DNA of 64,000 nucleotides from an uncultured Draconibacterium sp. Lineage in GTDB: Bacteria; Bacteroidota; Bacteroidia; Bacteroidales; Prolixibacteraceae. The position numbers were made by a program, and so were the translations under genes. The stretch spans positions 2,582,001-2,646,000 of the forward strand of contig NZ_OY775906.1 in the NCBI RefSeq assembly GCF_963675065.1. The letters run 5' to 3'. The notes under the pieces are model-generated. The model made no database searches and was not told the origin of the DNA. It saw nothing but the letters and a program-made list of their open reading frames with translations. Of this stretch, positions 19,968 through 29,872 are shown one piece after another. The first letter of the stretch is position 1, and the number at the start of each line of letters is the position of its first letter.

Positions 19968-19995
19968 AAATTCAAGTATTAAAGTTATAATTGAC

Positions 19996-20052
19996 GGTGT
20001 TTTTACACCCAAAATCTAATTTACCCGGTAATTGTTGGCGCAACTACCGGGT
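19996..20052 (-). promoter_or_regulatory. Two stem-loops in the leader of the second susC
   Basis: GGTGT (19996-20000) and ACACC (20005-20009) enclose TTTT. Immediately upstream on the message, ACCCGGTA (20023-20030) pairs with TACCGGGT (20045-20052), extended by GTTG/CAAC (20034-20037 and 20041-20044) around a GCG loop with a three-base bulge. The larger stem is followed by TTTTT on the plus strand, so it could end antisense transcription, but its position 56-86 bases before the susC start also fits a leader element. Confidence 0.5.
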
Positions 20053-21263
20053 TTTTATAAATATTTAGTTTCTATTTCATTAAATATGCCCTCCTTTTAC
20101 TGTTTAACTTTTAACCTCCCCGCTTATATCTCTTTCAACTTAGGTCTAGTCATTAATTCTATGAAATATTTAAAAATTATTTAACACGTTGTTTTATACA
20201 ATCGATACTAACAACCCTTTTCGATTGTCTTTAATCAGCTATTCTCCAAAGTCAATTTCCTATTTTCAGTTTATTAAAACATCATTTCGTTTTGTTGTAT
20301 CTAAAGATCCCCTATTTGATAAGAGGATCTTTTAATTAACACTATCTAAAAACCTATCCTATGGAGAAAATTTAGATATTGTCTCATTAGTCTAAAATTA
20401 TGCATTTATACCTTAATATTAGGACCTTTGTATTTCTTCAACAAATCGTTCAGGAAATCACAATTATCAATAATATTTACACGCGTGGAAACTGCGAATA
20501 GTAAAGATTCCCAAAAAGTAAGAATCAACTTTTTCATTTTAATTTATTTACAAATTTCTTTCGCAAAATATTACACTTCTCTTTGGAACTATTTGCTGAA
20601 ATCTGAACAAAAATGGGATCAATTCGTCTTGTAATTTGAAATTTTTTATCTGACTATACTAAACAAGATTTAGTAGTCAGTAATACGGCTTAGATACACA
20701 GAATTTTTTCATAAGATAGTTTCAGTTAGATTTGTTTTAAAAATATATATAGTACACCACTGGTACTGTTCTGTTCTGTTCGCCTATTAACAAAGATACT
20801 ACATTCCAAAATAATTAAAAATATTATCAATAATGCTATACAACATGACTATGACTATTTTAAAGTAAAATACTTAATTAAACAACTTCCGCCACCTATC
20901 TGATATTCTTCAAAAAGCCACCTCCCCGTGGCAATGAGCCGGATTGTAAATGACCTAAACATGATTATTACGAATTAACATATACACACTTATTTATTCT
21001 TACACGTATTAACTCCATCTTTCAACTACTATTTGCGGTAAAAATTCCCCATAACGGATACCATGTATGATTGTTGGATATTTAATACCATTAAAAGCCA
21101 TGCAGAATAGGCGATTAATCCGAATTCAATTTAATTCAAGTAACTAACCCACACCATCAATGATAGGGATTTCCCTACCTTTTGTTAGATTTTATCCTCC
21201 TTCGAAGTAGGTTTTCACCTGTAGTAATTCCTCTTTCTTCATGATAATTTTGTTGCAAACAAA
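20053..21263. other. Long AT-rich intergenic region
   Basis: No supported gene in about 1.2 kb. A 68-codon frame at 20428-20634 is AT-driven and looks random. A hairpin with arms AAAGATCC (20303-20310) and GGATCTTT (20325-20332) is visible. The region carries the start signals of the susC operon on one side and of the universal-stress gene on the other. Confidence 0.5.
21245..21252 (+). promoter_or_regulatory. Bacteroidota -7 promoter element for the universal-stress genes
   Basis: TAATTTTG fits TAnnTTTG. It lies only 11 bp before the ATG at 21264, which would give a very short leader; an internal ATG at 21276 is an alternative start. Confidence 0.4.
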
Positions 21264-22025
21264 ATGAGTAAAGAAATGAGTGTAAGACCTGGAAATAATC
21301 AACCTTCGATATTAATACTAGCCGATTTCTCGGACGGAAGCTGGCACGCAACTTCTTTTGCCATGCAATTTCTATATAAAGAAAAATCGCCGGTAACAAT
21401 TTTGCAAACCTATCAGAATCCGGGTTGGGGTCATTTAATGATGCGCAAACTTAGCCATCACCTAAAAAAAATTACAAAAAACGAACTACGAGCTTTAAAA
21501 TACAGGTTACTAAAGCATTTTAATATTGAAAAACAAAAAGTTAATACCCTTTCTATTGAAGGAGAACTCAACACTGTCCTAAATTTCAAGCCGATAATTA
21601 ACGGGCAACACAACCTTGTTTTGTCTACCCATAATTCTTTTGATGATTCGTGTAAAAGACAAAACGGATGCCTGGAGAAGATAATTGATACCGCCCAACA
21701 TCCTCTGTTTATTCTACCCGAAACCTTTGAAGGTGAAACATCAAAAAAGATCCTGTTTGTAGCAAATCCCGACAAAAAACCATCCGAGCAATTGTGCAGC
21801 CAGGTTATTGAAATATGCAATAGCACCCAGTCGAACCTGGAAATACTTTTTGTATTAAAAACGCCAAACCAAAATATGAGCGAAGATGTAAAATCGTACT
21901 TCCACGAATATTTTGATGGGATTGATACTACAATGAGTACTATTCAGCAGAAAACAAAATGTAAGGGAATTAATAACTACCTGAACCATACAAACCGCGA
22001 TTTAATTGTAATTGAAAACGATTAG
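21264..22025 (+). CDS. Universal stress protein-like (UspA superfamily)
   Basis: 253-residue cytoplasmic protein with two weak Usp-like halves. Seen: SILILADFSDGSWHATSFAM, matching the Usp opening strand and helix with the conserved Asp; LVLSTHNSFDDS and HPLFILPETFEGE, matching the end of the first domain; second half KKILFVANPDKKPSEQLCSQVIEIC and LIVIEND. The nucleotide-binding G-x2-G-x9-G(S/T) motif is not evident in either half, so ATP binding is doubtful. It is followed after 30 bp by a second Usp gene, and the rotary ATPase operon begins 1.2 kb downstream. Confidence 0.72.
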   Translation: MSKEMSVRPGNNQPSILILADFSDGSWHATSFAMQFLYKEKSPVTILQTYQNPGWGHLMMRKLSHHLKKITKNELRALKYRLLKHFNIEKQKVNTLSIEGELNTVLNFKPIINGQHNLVLSTHNSFDDSCKRQNGCLEKIIDTAQHPLFILPETFEGETSKKILFVANPDKKPSEQLCSQVIEICNSTQSNLEILFVLKTPNQNMSEDVKSYFHEYFDGIDTTMSTIQQKTKCKGINNYLNHTNRDLIVIEND

Positions 22026-22055
22026 CCGGAAAGCAGTCAATTAAAAACAACAGCA

Positions 22056-22925
22056 ATGAAACAGAAAGAATACAGCATTTTGGCGCTTATTTCGCCAAAT
22101 AAAGAGGGAGAGACGGTTTTAAAAGAAGCACTGTACCTGCATAATACGCTTGAGGTAAAACTGGTAATATTAAATGTATTAAAAGAGCCTGGTTTTTTTG
22201 AGCGAAACTTTCAGTCCGAAGAAACTGAGTTAGCAATAAAAAATGCCAAACAAGAACTAACAAACTTTGTTAGGAAAGTAATTGGGACGGAAATACCAAG
22301 CAACATTGCTATTTCGGTGCGGGCCGGTAATCCGGTGGAAGTATTACTGGAAAAATCGAAAACCGACAGTCTGGAGTTTTTACTGATTGACAAAAGTGAT
22401 AGTAATTATCCGGGGGCATTGACAAAAGAGGAAGTTGACAAATTAATTAGCTTATCGAAATGCCCGGTATTAACGGTGAACAAAGATTTTGGCGTACCGG
22501 AAATAAAGAATATTGCTATCCCGATCGACATTACCCAATCGACTAAAAAAAGACTTTTATGGGCGCAATTCTTAGCCAAAAAGCACGATGCCAAAATTAC
22601 GATCCTGTCGGCGCTAAAAGCAAATATTGATGTAGAAAAAAGTCTTGCTTTAAAAAATGCCAAAAAGATTCAACAATTACTGCATGATCATGATATTGAA
22701 TGTGATATAAAAATACTTAAAATGTACAACCAGGATTCGCATCAGGTTATTCTGGAATATGTGAAAGAAGAAAATCCCGAGTTATTAATAATCCGTACGC
22801 ATCAGGAATCGATATTTTCGAATAAGAACATCGGAAAATTTGTTTCCGAAATAGTTCATGGAAGTAAGTTGCCCGTTTTTACGGTGAATTATACGCCAAA
22901 TCCTGTCGACTCGCTTTTCCTCTAA
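22056..22925 (+). CDS. Tandem-domain universal stress protein
   Basis: 289-residue cytoplasmic protein with two Usp domains. Seen: first domain SILALISPNKEGETVLKEAL, LVILNVLKEPGFFERN, IAISVRAGNPVEVLLEKSK, LSKCPVLTVNKD; second domain IKNIAIPIDITQSTKKRLLWAQFLAKKHDAKITIL, NPELLIIRTHQES, VSEIVHGSKLPVFTVNY. The second domain keeps the IVHGSKLPV ending typical of Usp but the glycine-rich ATP motif is incomplete. Probably co-transcribed with the preceding gene (30-bp gap). Family members respond to stress or energy state; no specific role can be assigned. Confidence 0.82.
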   Translation: MKQKEYSILALISPNKEGETVLKEALYLHNTLEVKLVILNVLKEPGFFERNFQSEETELAIKNAKQELTNFVRKVIGTEIPSNIAISVRAGNPVEVLLEKSKTDSLEFLLIDKSDSNYPGALTKEEVDKLISLSKCPVLTVNKDFGVPEIKNIAIPIDITQSTKKRLLWAQFLAKKHDAKITILSALKANIDVEKSLALKNAKKIQQLLHDHDIECDIKILKMYNQDSHQVILEYVKEENPELLIIRTHQESIFSNKNIGKFVSEIVHGSKLPVFTVNYTPNPVDSLFL

Positions 22926-23212
22926 AAAAAGTAAAGAAAAAAGTCAATATTATGCCAACCAATTACAAAACTTGCACGTTAACACGGAAGTACTTTATAT
23001 TGCTTTTGATGATAAAGAAATCAGCTTTCAGTCACGATCTAAGGCAAGTCTTTTTAGAGATTAAAGCATGCGGAAAAACCAAAGTGTCATTATGACAACA
23101 TGCCATGAAACGTTAAGATATATTAAAATATTACACAAATAAATATTCATAATCCCGTCATATTTAGGAAACAAAGTATATTAAGATTTTTAGACATTCT
23201 ATATAAAATAAC

Positions 23213-24985
23213 ATGAATAATAATACAACAAGAACAGGCAAACTCATATCCATTCAGGATTCGTTGGTAAAAGCACGATTCTACGGAAATGTGATAATGG
23301 GTGAAACTGCCAATGTTATAGTAGATGGTAAGTCGTTACAGGCCGAAGTATTACAGATTATTCCGGATCCGAAACATGCGGATGCCGGGATTGTTGAGAT
23401 GCAGGTTTTTGAGGATTTAACCGGTGCTCAAATTGGCGATCAGGTAGAATTTACCGGTAAGTCCTTATCGGTGCTTCTGGGGCCGGGACTGCTAACCAGT
23501 ATTTGGGACGGACTTCAGAATCCTTTATACAAATTAGGGGAACAGGATCCATACCTGGTTCCCGGAATGAAGGCTCCGGCCTTGGATGAAGAAAAGCAGT
23601 GGGAATTTACACCCTCTGTTTCGGTTGGCGACAAAGTAAAGGGTGGCGATGCGATCGGCACTGTTCCGGAAGGACGTTTAACTCATAGCATTTTGGTGCC
23701 TTTCAATTTCGGCAAATGCAAAGTAGAAAGCATTATCGAAAAAAGCGAGTTGAATATTACCGAAAAGGTTGCTGTTATTTCCGACAGTCAAAACGTAAAA
23801 CACGAGTTGAAACTGGCGTTCCGATGGGCGGTAAAATCGCCAATTCCATTTAAGGAACGCGCCATACCGAGTAAAACAATTTCTACCGGAGTGCGTGTTA
23901 TCGATTTGCTGGCACCTGTTAGCTATGGCGGAACGGTTGGAAACCCCGGTCCTTTTGGTGCGGGAAAAACCGTGTTGCAGCACTCGTTGTGTAAATATGC
24001 TTTAGCCGATATTATTATTATGGCCGCCTGTGGCGAACGTGCCGGAGAGGCTGTGGAGGTGTTTAAAGATTTTGCGGAATTGGAAGACCCGTCAACCGGC
24101 GATTCGCTGATGAACCGGATGTGTATTTTTGGAAATACCAGTTCGATGCCGGTTGCAGCGCGTGAGGCCAGTGTGTTTATTGCACTAACCGTTGGCGAAT
24201 ATTACCGCTACCAGGGATACAACGTGGTTCTTTTGGCCGACTCCACTTCGCGTTGGGCACAAGCACTTCGCGAGCGTAGCGGTCGCCAGGGCGATATTCC
24301 CGGTCCGGAGGCATTTCCGATGGATATCCCCGATCAGATAAAAGGAATGTATCAGCGCGCAGGTGCCGATCAGGGTACTGGCGGTTCATTAACTTTTATC
24401 GGAACAGTATCGCCCGCAGGTGGTAACTTCCAGGAGCCCGTAACACAGGCAACAATGGATGCAACAGGTGGTTTCTGGGGCTTGTCGCAAGACCGTGCCG
24501 ATGCAAAAAAATATCCGGCTATCGATCCGCTTTCTTATACATCGTCGGTGTACGACAGTTTTATCTCGTGGGAAGATCGCAATAAAATGCTGCAAACGCT
24601 TTACGAAGCAAATGGTATCGATCAAACCATCAGTACTATTGGATTGAAAAAGGTTCCGATTGAAAAATACATTCTGTTTCAAAAAGGACTCACAATCGAT
24701 TTCTGTGTAATGCAGCAAAATGCTTTCCATAAACTGGATGCGTGTACCCGACCTGAGCGACTGATTGTTATCAATGAAGCTGTACAAAAACTTATCGATA
24801 GTTCTATCAATTTTGCTCAGGAAGACAAGGAAGATGAAGAGGTTAAAGAGCAAATAAAATCAAAGTTTGATGAGCTCCGCCAATGGTGGAAAGACTGGAA
24901 CACCTCTGCTCAAAGTATCGATGAAATGGCGGTTCTTCCACAGAAAATTGAACAATTTATTTTACAAGAAGAGTACACACTATGA
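23213..24985 (+). CDS. ntpA: V/A-type ATP synthase subunit A (catalytic)
   Basis: Catalytic subunit of the rotary V/A-type ATPase head, membrane-peripheral on the cytoplasmic side. The 590-residue product has the beta-barrel N domain (GKLISIQDSLVKARFYGN), the bulge domain (DPYLVPGMKAPALDEEKQW), Walker A GPFGAGKT at residues 246-253, ACGERAGEAVEVFKDFAEL, NTSSMPVAAREASV, Walker B region VVLLADSTSRWAQALRERSGR and a helical C-terminal part. Length and motif order match the family. It opens the operon A-B-E-DUF2764-D-I-K and overlaps the next gene by four bases (ATGA), indicating translational coupling. Confidence 0.97.
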   Translation: MNNNTTRTGKLISIQDSLVKARFYGNVIMGETANVIVDGKSLQAEVLQIIPDPKHADAGIVEMQVFEDLTGAQIGDQVEFTGKSLSVLLGPGLLTSIWDGLQNPLYKLGEQDPYLVPGMKAPALDEEKQWEFTPSVSVGDKVKGGDAIGTVPEGRLTHSILVPFNFGKCKVESIIEKSELNITEKVAVISDSQNVKHELKLAFRWAVKSPIPFKERAIPSKTISTGVRVIDLLAPVSYGGTVGNPGPFGAGKTVLQHSLCKYALADIIIMAACGERAGEAVEVFKDFAELEDPSTGDSLMNRMCIFGNTSSMPVAAREASVFIALTVGEYYRYQGYNVVLLADSTSRWAQALRERSGRQGDIPGPEAFPMDIPDQIKGMYQRAGADQGTGGSLTFIGTVSPAGGNFQEPVTQATMDATGGFWGLSQDRADAKKYPAIDPLSYTSSVYDSFISWEDRNKMLQTLYEANGIDQTISTIGLKKVPIEKYILFQKGLTIDFCVMQQNAFHKLDACTRPERLIVINEAVQKLIDSSINFAQEDKEDEEVKEQIKSKFDELRQWWKDWNTSAQSIDEMAVLPQKIEQFILQEEYTL

Positions 24986-26286
24986 TACGAAAAGAAATAA
25001 ACAGAATTAGCGAAGTTGGTAAAGCACTGATTTCGGTTGAAGGAAATCCCGGGGTGGCACTCAACCACGTGGTTGAACTACTGGAAGCCAACACCAACCA
25101 AAGTCTGTCGTTTGCCAAAGCCATTAATATTACTGAAGACTCAACGCGTTTCCAGGTGTTTAACGGAACGCAGGGGTTGAGCACACAAACGAAAATACGT
25201 ATGCACGAGGTTCCGCTTACAGCAGGTTTCTCGTACAATATGCTTGGCCGTAGTTTCGATGGAATTGGCGATGTGGCCGACGGCGGTCCTGAAATTATTT
25301 TCGACAAACAAATTTCAACACGATTAGATACTCTAAATCCAACGGTTCGTTTGGTTCCCAAGCAACCATTGTGGACAGGTATTCCAATGATTGACGTATT
25401 TAATACACTGGTAAAATCGCAAAAGATTCCAATTTTTGCCGGTCCTACCGAGCCTTACAACCGTTTGCTTTCGCAGATTGCCCAGGGTGCACAGGCCGAC
25501 GTAATTATTTTTGCCGGTATTGGTTTGAAATTCGATGAGTACCATTACTTCAAAGAGCAGTTATCGCAATCGGGTAATATCGATAAAACGATTATGTTTA
25601 CCCACCTTGCCGGCGACTCGCAGATTAAAGGTCTTATGTTACCCGATGTGGCATTAAGTGTGTCGCGCGAATTTGCCGATCAGGGAAAAGATGTGTTGGT
25701 GCTGCTAACCGACATGACCAACTGGTCGAATATTTTGCGTAATGTGGCCAACTATCAGGATCAAATTCCTTCGTTGCAAGGTTATCCAGGCTCGCTGTAT
25801 TCAGAGCTAGCCCGTCGTTATGAAGTAGCTGCCGACATTGAAGGCGCAGGTTCGATAACCATTATCGGGGCAACAACACTTGAATCGCTTGAAGATCCGG
25901 TTCCTGATAATACAGGATACATTACCGAGGGACAGTTCTTCCTGGAAAATGGGAAACTTAAGCTAGCGCGTTCGTTATCGCGTTTAAAGCAGCAGGTGAA
26001 CGACACTACACGTGAAGACCACCGTCCTATTATGACAGTAATGGCATCGCTACTTGCCGATGCTGAAAAAGCCTACGAGGCCGCTGAGGTTGGTGCCGCA
26101 AACGATACATTCTCGCAAAAACTTTTGCGTTACCGCGAAGATTTTATCGCGAACATGGAAGAACCATTTGGAGAACCCATTGAGCTGGAAGCCGCATTAG
26201 ATAAATGCTGGGATATTTTAAAACGACATTTTGAGCCAACCGAAACCGGGTTGAGTAAAAAACTGATCGAGCAATATTGGAACTAA
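24982..26286 (+). CDS. ntpB: V/A-type ATP synthase subunit B
   Basis: Non-catalytic head subunit, 434 residues. Seen: N-terminal barrel, DGGPEIIFDKQISTRLDTLNPTVRLVP, GIPMIDVFNTLVKSQKIPIFAGPTEPYNRLLSQIA where the P-loop of catalytic paralogues is replaced by GPTEPYNR, as expected for subunit B; VLVLLTDMTNWSNILRNVA; PSLQGYPGSLYSELARRYE; C-terminal helical domain. Overlaps subunit A by four bases and is followed 19 bp later by subunit E. Complete and of normal length. Confidence 0.97.
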   Translation: MIRKEINRISEVGKALISVEGNPGVALNHVVELLEANTNQSLSFAKAINITEDSTRFQVFNGTQGLSTQTKIRMHEVPLTAGFSYNMLGRSFDGIGDVADGGPEIIFDKQISTRLDTLNPTVRLVPKQPLWTGIPMIDVFNTLVKSQKIPIFAGPTEPYNRLLSQIAQGAQADVIIFAGIGLKFDEYHYFKEQLSQSGNIDKTIMFTHLAGDSQIKGLMLPDVALSVSREFADQGKDVLVLLTDMTNWSNILRNVANYQDQIPSLQGYPGSLYSELARRYEVAADIEGAGSITIIGATTLESLEDPVPDNTGYITEGQFFLENGKLKLARSLSRLKQQVNDTTREDHRPIMTVMASLLADAEKAYEAAEVGAANDTFSQKLLRYREDFIANMEEPFGEPIELEAALDKCWDILKRHFEPTETGLSKKLIEQYWN

Positions 26287-26305
26287 CTACTAATCGGAAA
26301 AAGAG

Positions 26306-26911
26306 ATGACAAAAAATAAAGAAAATCTGGAAGGAATTGTTTCCAAGCTAAAAGAGCAGGGTGTTAATGCCGGCGAAGCAGAGAAACAACGGATAATTGA
26401 AAATGCAAAGCAGGAAGCTGAAAAGCTGATTGCCGAAGCAAAAGCTACCAGCAAAAAGATTGTTGAAGAGGCAGAAACCAAAGCTTCGCAAACAGAAAAA
26501 AATGCGGAAAAAGCAATTGCACAGGCTTCGCGCGATATGGTTGAAGCCACAAAAATTACCATCTTGAACCACCTCAAAAAGGTGTTTGGGAAAGAGTGCA
26601 AAACCTTATTCCGTCAGGAAGAATACCTGAAAGAACTGCTAAAAGTTGTGATCGATTCTATTTCAGGAAAAAAATCGATAAAAGTACCGCCGGAATTGCA
26701 TAAAGAAATGGAAGCATTTTTACTAAAAGAAGCACTTCAGGAAGAGGTAACTTTACAACCACTTTCGGCAAGTAAAGCCAAAATAAAAGTAAAATCGACC
26801 GACAAAGACGGAATTAGTTTCGTGGTCAGCTCTAAAGAAATTGAAAGCGGTTTATTTTCTTTACTCAACAAGGATTTGGTTGACCGAATCATTAAAAGTC
26901 AGGAGGATTAA
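26306..26911 (+). CDS. ntpE: V/A-type ATP synthase subunit E (peripheral stalk)
   Basis: 201-residue stator protein. Seen: long charged N-terminal coiled coil rich in Ala, Glu and Lys (about residues 5-95, for example EKQRIIENAKQEAEKLIAEA) followed by a globular C-terminal domain ending FSLLNKDLVDRIIK. This is the layout of subunit E, which connects head and membrane part. It follows subunit B by 19 bp and precedes the DUF2764 gene by 2 bp. No separate subunit G/H gene is visible. Confidence 0.88.
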   Translation: MTKNKENLEGIVSKLKEQGVNAGEAEKQRIIENAKQEAEKLIAEAKATSKKIVEEAETKASQTEKNAEKAIAQASRDMVEATKITILNHLKKVFGKECKTLFRQEEYLKELLKVVIDSISGKKSIKVPPELHKEMEAFLLKEALQEEVTLQPLSASKAKIKVKSTDKDGISFVVSSKEIESGLFSLLNKDLVDRIIKSQED

Positions 26912-26913
26912 AT

Positions 26914-27411
26914 ATGTCAAACATGGTTTATCTTATGACCAGTTTGCCATCGTTGTCCCTGGGAGAGGCTCCTCCGATTACAATTGACGAATTTAACGAT
27001 GATGCAAAACGCCAATTGTCTTCCCGGCATTTCAAGGCATTGCAATCAGCTGATATTCAAAAATTGGATAATAAAGTTGGAGTAAAAAGCATTTCCTCGC
27101 TTTTAAACAGTATTAAGGAAGATCTTTCAGAAGTTAGAGAAGCCAAAGCGCAAAACCGTCAGGCGAAGCCGGAGCGAATGCCAAATTCACTGCTGCGGGG
27201 AAATCCCATGGAGCGCGAGATGAATATTTTGCAATGGCAATGGGAAGAACTGCAGGATATTGAGGCCGGAAAAACATTCACTCTAACCGAAGTTTTGGTG
27301 TACAAACTAAAACTTCAACTGGTGGAAAGATTGTATTCCTTCGACGAAATAAAAGGTGCTGAAGTATTGGCATCAGTGGTAAATCCGGGAAAAAACAAGG
27401 AGGGCAAATAA
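26914..27411 (+). CDS. DUF2764 protein of the V-type ATPase operon (candidate subunit C substitute)
   Basis: 165-residue protein with the DUF2764 start MVYLMTSLPSLSLGEAPPIT and the later NILQWQWEELQDIEAGK and LVYKLKLQLVERLYSFD. A consensus-like AGGAGG lies at 26901-26906, eight bases before the ATG, unusual for this genome. The stop overlaps the start of subunit D. In Bacteroidota this family is found only in such operons, and no recognisable subunit C (central collar, AC39-type) is present here; its opening YLMTSLPSL resembles the N-terminal strand of AC39-type proteins, so a collar role is a reasonable inference but unproven. Confidence 0.82.
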   Translation: MSNMVYLMTSLPSLSLGEAPPITIDEFNDDAKRQLSSRHFKALQSADIQKLDNKVGVKSISSLLNSIKEDLSEVREAKAQNRQAKPERMPNSLLRGNPMEREMNILQWQWEELQDIEAGKTFTLTEVLVYKLKLQLVERLYSFDEIKGAEVLASVVNPGKNKEGK

Positions 27412-28019
27412 TGGCAGGTATAAAAATTAAATATACAAAAACCGAAAGAGCCCGTCAGAAGAAAATTCTGAAGGTTTCGGAAAGGATGCTGCCGTTGTTT
27501 GAAGCGATGGAAAAATCGTTGATGGCAACCATAAATACCATCGCTGAACGGATTGAGCAGATTCGCGAAGAAATTGAAAAGAACCGCTTAGCAGCAGAAC
27601 CGTGGACGGCCGTAATGAGCGACTCGTGGGTAAACATCAGTGAATATATTTCGGTGAATAAAATTATTACCAAAACCATTGATGTGGCCGGTGTTCGTGT
27701 TCAACAATTCGTTAAGGTTGATTTTAATGTAATGCCGATTAACGACAACACGCCTTTGTGGGTTGACGATGCCATTGAGCTGATGCAGGTTCAATTGCAA
27801 CTACTGGCCGAAATTGAATGTTTGAAAGAACAAATCGAGCTTTTGGAAGAAGAGTTGCTGGATGTGCGTGCGCGGGTAAAACTGTTCGAGAATCGACGTA
27901 TTCCGAATGCAAAACTGGCCATTCGTAAAATCGGGCAAAAGTTACAGGACGATGAGCGCTTAACAATTGCAACGGCAAAAGTGGTAAAAACAAGCAAACA
28001 AAAGGAGGGCAGCCTATGA
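27411..28019 (+). CDS. ntpD: V/A-type ATP synthase subunit D (central rotor)
   Basis: 202-residue rotor shaft subunit. Seen: long N- and C-terminal helices forming the coiled coil, with KIKYTKTERARQKKILKVSERMLPLFEAME at the start and ENRRIPNAKLAIRKIGQKLQDDE near the end, the latter being the family signature in which I-P-N-A-I/L follows the Arg pair. The first base of the ATG overlaps the DUF2764 stop; the last four bases overlap subunit I. Subunit F, normally its partner, is absent from the operon. Confidence 0.95.
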   Translation: MAGIKIKYTKTERARQKKILKVSERMLPLFEAMEKSLMATINTIAERIEQIREEIEKNRLAAEPWTAVMSDSWVNISEYISVNKIITKTIDVAGVRVQQFVKVDFNVMPINDNTPLWVDDAIELMQVQLQLLAEIECLKEQIELLEEELLDVRARVKLFENRRIPNAKLAIRKIGQKLQDDERLTIATAKVVKTSKQKEGSL

Positions 28020-29851
28020 TAGCAGAAATGAAGAAACTGATGCTGTTTATGCCCGACTCAGCCGATGATATTGATGCGGAACTTACGGCTTTGGGAGAGC
28101 TTGGAGTATTACATATTGCTCCATTGCAACCGGCAAAACACGAATCGATTGAGCGGGTTGATGCACGTATTAAACAGCTGCAGCAAGCCATTTCGGTTCT
28201 TAATCAGTACGATGATGAGCAATATTCCGGCGCCGAGGTGGAAGAAGTTCCGGATTACTCAAAACTGGAACGGGGAGCAGTTTTTCTTATGGAAAAGGTG
28301 CTGGATGCTGAAAACCATCGGCAGGAACTCGAAAATATTAAGCTCAACTTAACCAGCGACATAAGGTGGTTCGAGAATTGGGGAAATATTACTCTTAAGG
28401 ATATTAAAGGACTCAATGATAAGGGAATCTGGATAAAAGCCTACCTCCTTGACGACAAAGACTTAAAAAAAGTATCCGATCGTGAAGACATTCAGGTTGT
28501 TGGCAAGTTAAACGACTTAAATCAGGTTATTTTATTAACCAAAGATGCCGGCGAACGATTGCTGGATATGGAAGAACTTCCTTTTCCGCAGAATGAGCTT
28601 GAAAATGCAAGAGAGTTATTAGCTGCAACCAACAAGGACCTGGGAAGTAATAAGGAGTTTTTACTTCAGTTACACACCCAGAAAGCCGTGTTACAAGACG
28701 GTCTGAAAGAACGCTTGCGGCGTTTTGATGTTCGGAATGTGCAGTTTGGAGGTTTAGCGGTGGATAAACATGTACGCTTCTGGAAAGGTTTTATTCCTTT
28801 AGAACATGTAGATGAATTCATTGAAACAGCGGAAGAACGCCACTGGGGATATGTAATAGAGGATCCTTTACCCGAAGAAGAGGAAGAGGTCCCTACCCTT
28901 GTGCGAACGCCAAAATGGGCACAGCGAATTCAACCGGTAATGGATTTTATGGGACTGGTTCCCGGCTATAAGGAAATGGATGTTTCCCGGGTATTTATGG
29001 TATTCTTTACCTTTTTCACAGGAATTCTTGTGGGAGACGCCGGTTACGGACTGGTATTTTTATTGATCACCTTTTTAGCGCACCGGAAGAAAAAATTTGC
29101 CAAACAAATTGAGTTTGGATTGATCTATACGCTTTCCGTGTCAATTATGTTTTGGGGTGTGTTAACCGGAACCTATTTCGGATCAGAAGCAATTGCTGAA
29201 CTACCGGTGCTACGAAGCTTAAAAATTGAAGCACTGGCCAGCTTTGGTGGCGACAACCTGATAATACAAAAAATCATGTTCCTGATTGGTGCAGTTCACC
29301 TTACCGTTGGGCACCTGCAAGTTGCATGGAAATTTAGTAACAGCGTAAGGGCCATTGCCCAATTCGGGTGGATTGCAATTATCTGGGGTTTATACCTTAT
29401 TGTAAACCAAATGGTATTAGGAATTGAGGCTCCGGCATTAATGGTCTGGCTGTTTGTTGGAGGCGCTTTGCTCGTGGCTTTGTTCTCAAAACCGGGAACA
29501 AGCTTCTTTAAAGGTATGCTTTCATCAATCGGTAATTTGCCACTCAGCATTATTAATGGTTTTTCCGACATTATATCGTACATCCGGCTTTACGCAGTTG
29601 GCCTGTCAACCGTATTAATGGCGGCAAGTTTTAACCAAATGGCTATTGGCGATGGTATAACTACAATTGTCTCCGGAATTGGAGCAGTGCTGGTTTTAAT
29701 TTTAGGGCACGGTTTGAATATGATTCTGGCGGCAATGGCGGTGCTGGTTCATGGTGTTCGTTTAAATATGCTTGAGTACGCAGGTCACGCCGAAGTAGAA
29801 TTTTCAGGAAATGAATATAAACCCTTCAATTTGAAGGACAACAAACAATAA
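28016..29851 (+). CDS. ntpI: V/A-type ATP synthase subunit I (membrane stator, a-subunit)
   Basis: 611-residue membrane stator protein. Seen: cytoplasmic N-terminal half of about 310 residues with coiled-coil parts, then about seven hydrophobic segments beginning VFMVFFTFFTGILVGDAGYGLVF, including SDIISYIRLYAVGLSTVLMA, which carries the essential membrane arginine (YIRL), and a C-terminal VLVHGVRLNMLEY...FSGNEYKPF motif. These are family landmarks. Starts inside the stop of subunit D (ATGA) and is followed 21 bp later by the ring subunit. Confidence 0.96.
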   Translation: MIAEMKKLMLFMPDSADDIDAELTALGELGVLHIAPLQPAKHESIERVDARIKQLQQAISVLNQYDDEQYSGAEVEEVPDYSKLERGAVFLMEKVLDAENHRQELENIKLNLTSDIRWFENWGNITLKDIKGLNDKGIWIKAYLLDDKDLKKVSDREDIQVVGKLNDLNQVILLTKDAGERLLDMEELPFPQNELENARELLAATNKDLGSNKEFLLQLHTQKAVLQDGLKERLRRFDVRNVQFGGLAVDKHVRFWKGFIPLEHVDEFIETAEERHWGYVIEDPLPEEEEEVPTLVRTPKWAQRIQPVMDFMGLVPGYKEMDVSRVFMVFFTFFTGILVGDAGYGLVFLLITFLAHRKKKFAKQIEFGLIYTLSVSIMFWGVLTGTYFGSEAIAELPVLRSLKIEALASFGGDNLIIQKIMFLIGAVHLTVGHLQVAWKFSNSVRAIAQFGWIAIIWGLYLIVNQMVLGIEAPALMVWLFVGGALLVALFSKPGTSFFKGMLSSIGNLPLSIINGFSDIISYIRLYAVGLSTVLMAASFNQMAIGDGITTIVSGIGAVLVLILGHGLNMILAAMAVLVHGVRLNMLEYAGHAEVEFSGNEYKPFNLKDNKQ

Positions 29852-29872
29852 AATTTTTAAAATAGTATAAAA

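Noticed and set aside
20428..20634. 68-codon plus-strand frame in the long intergenic region
   Set aside because: Composition follows the AT-rich background; no promoter, start signal or recognisable motif.
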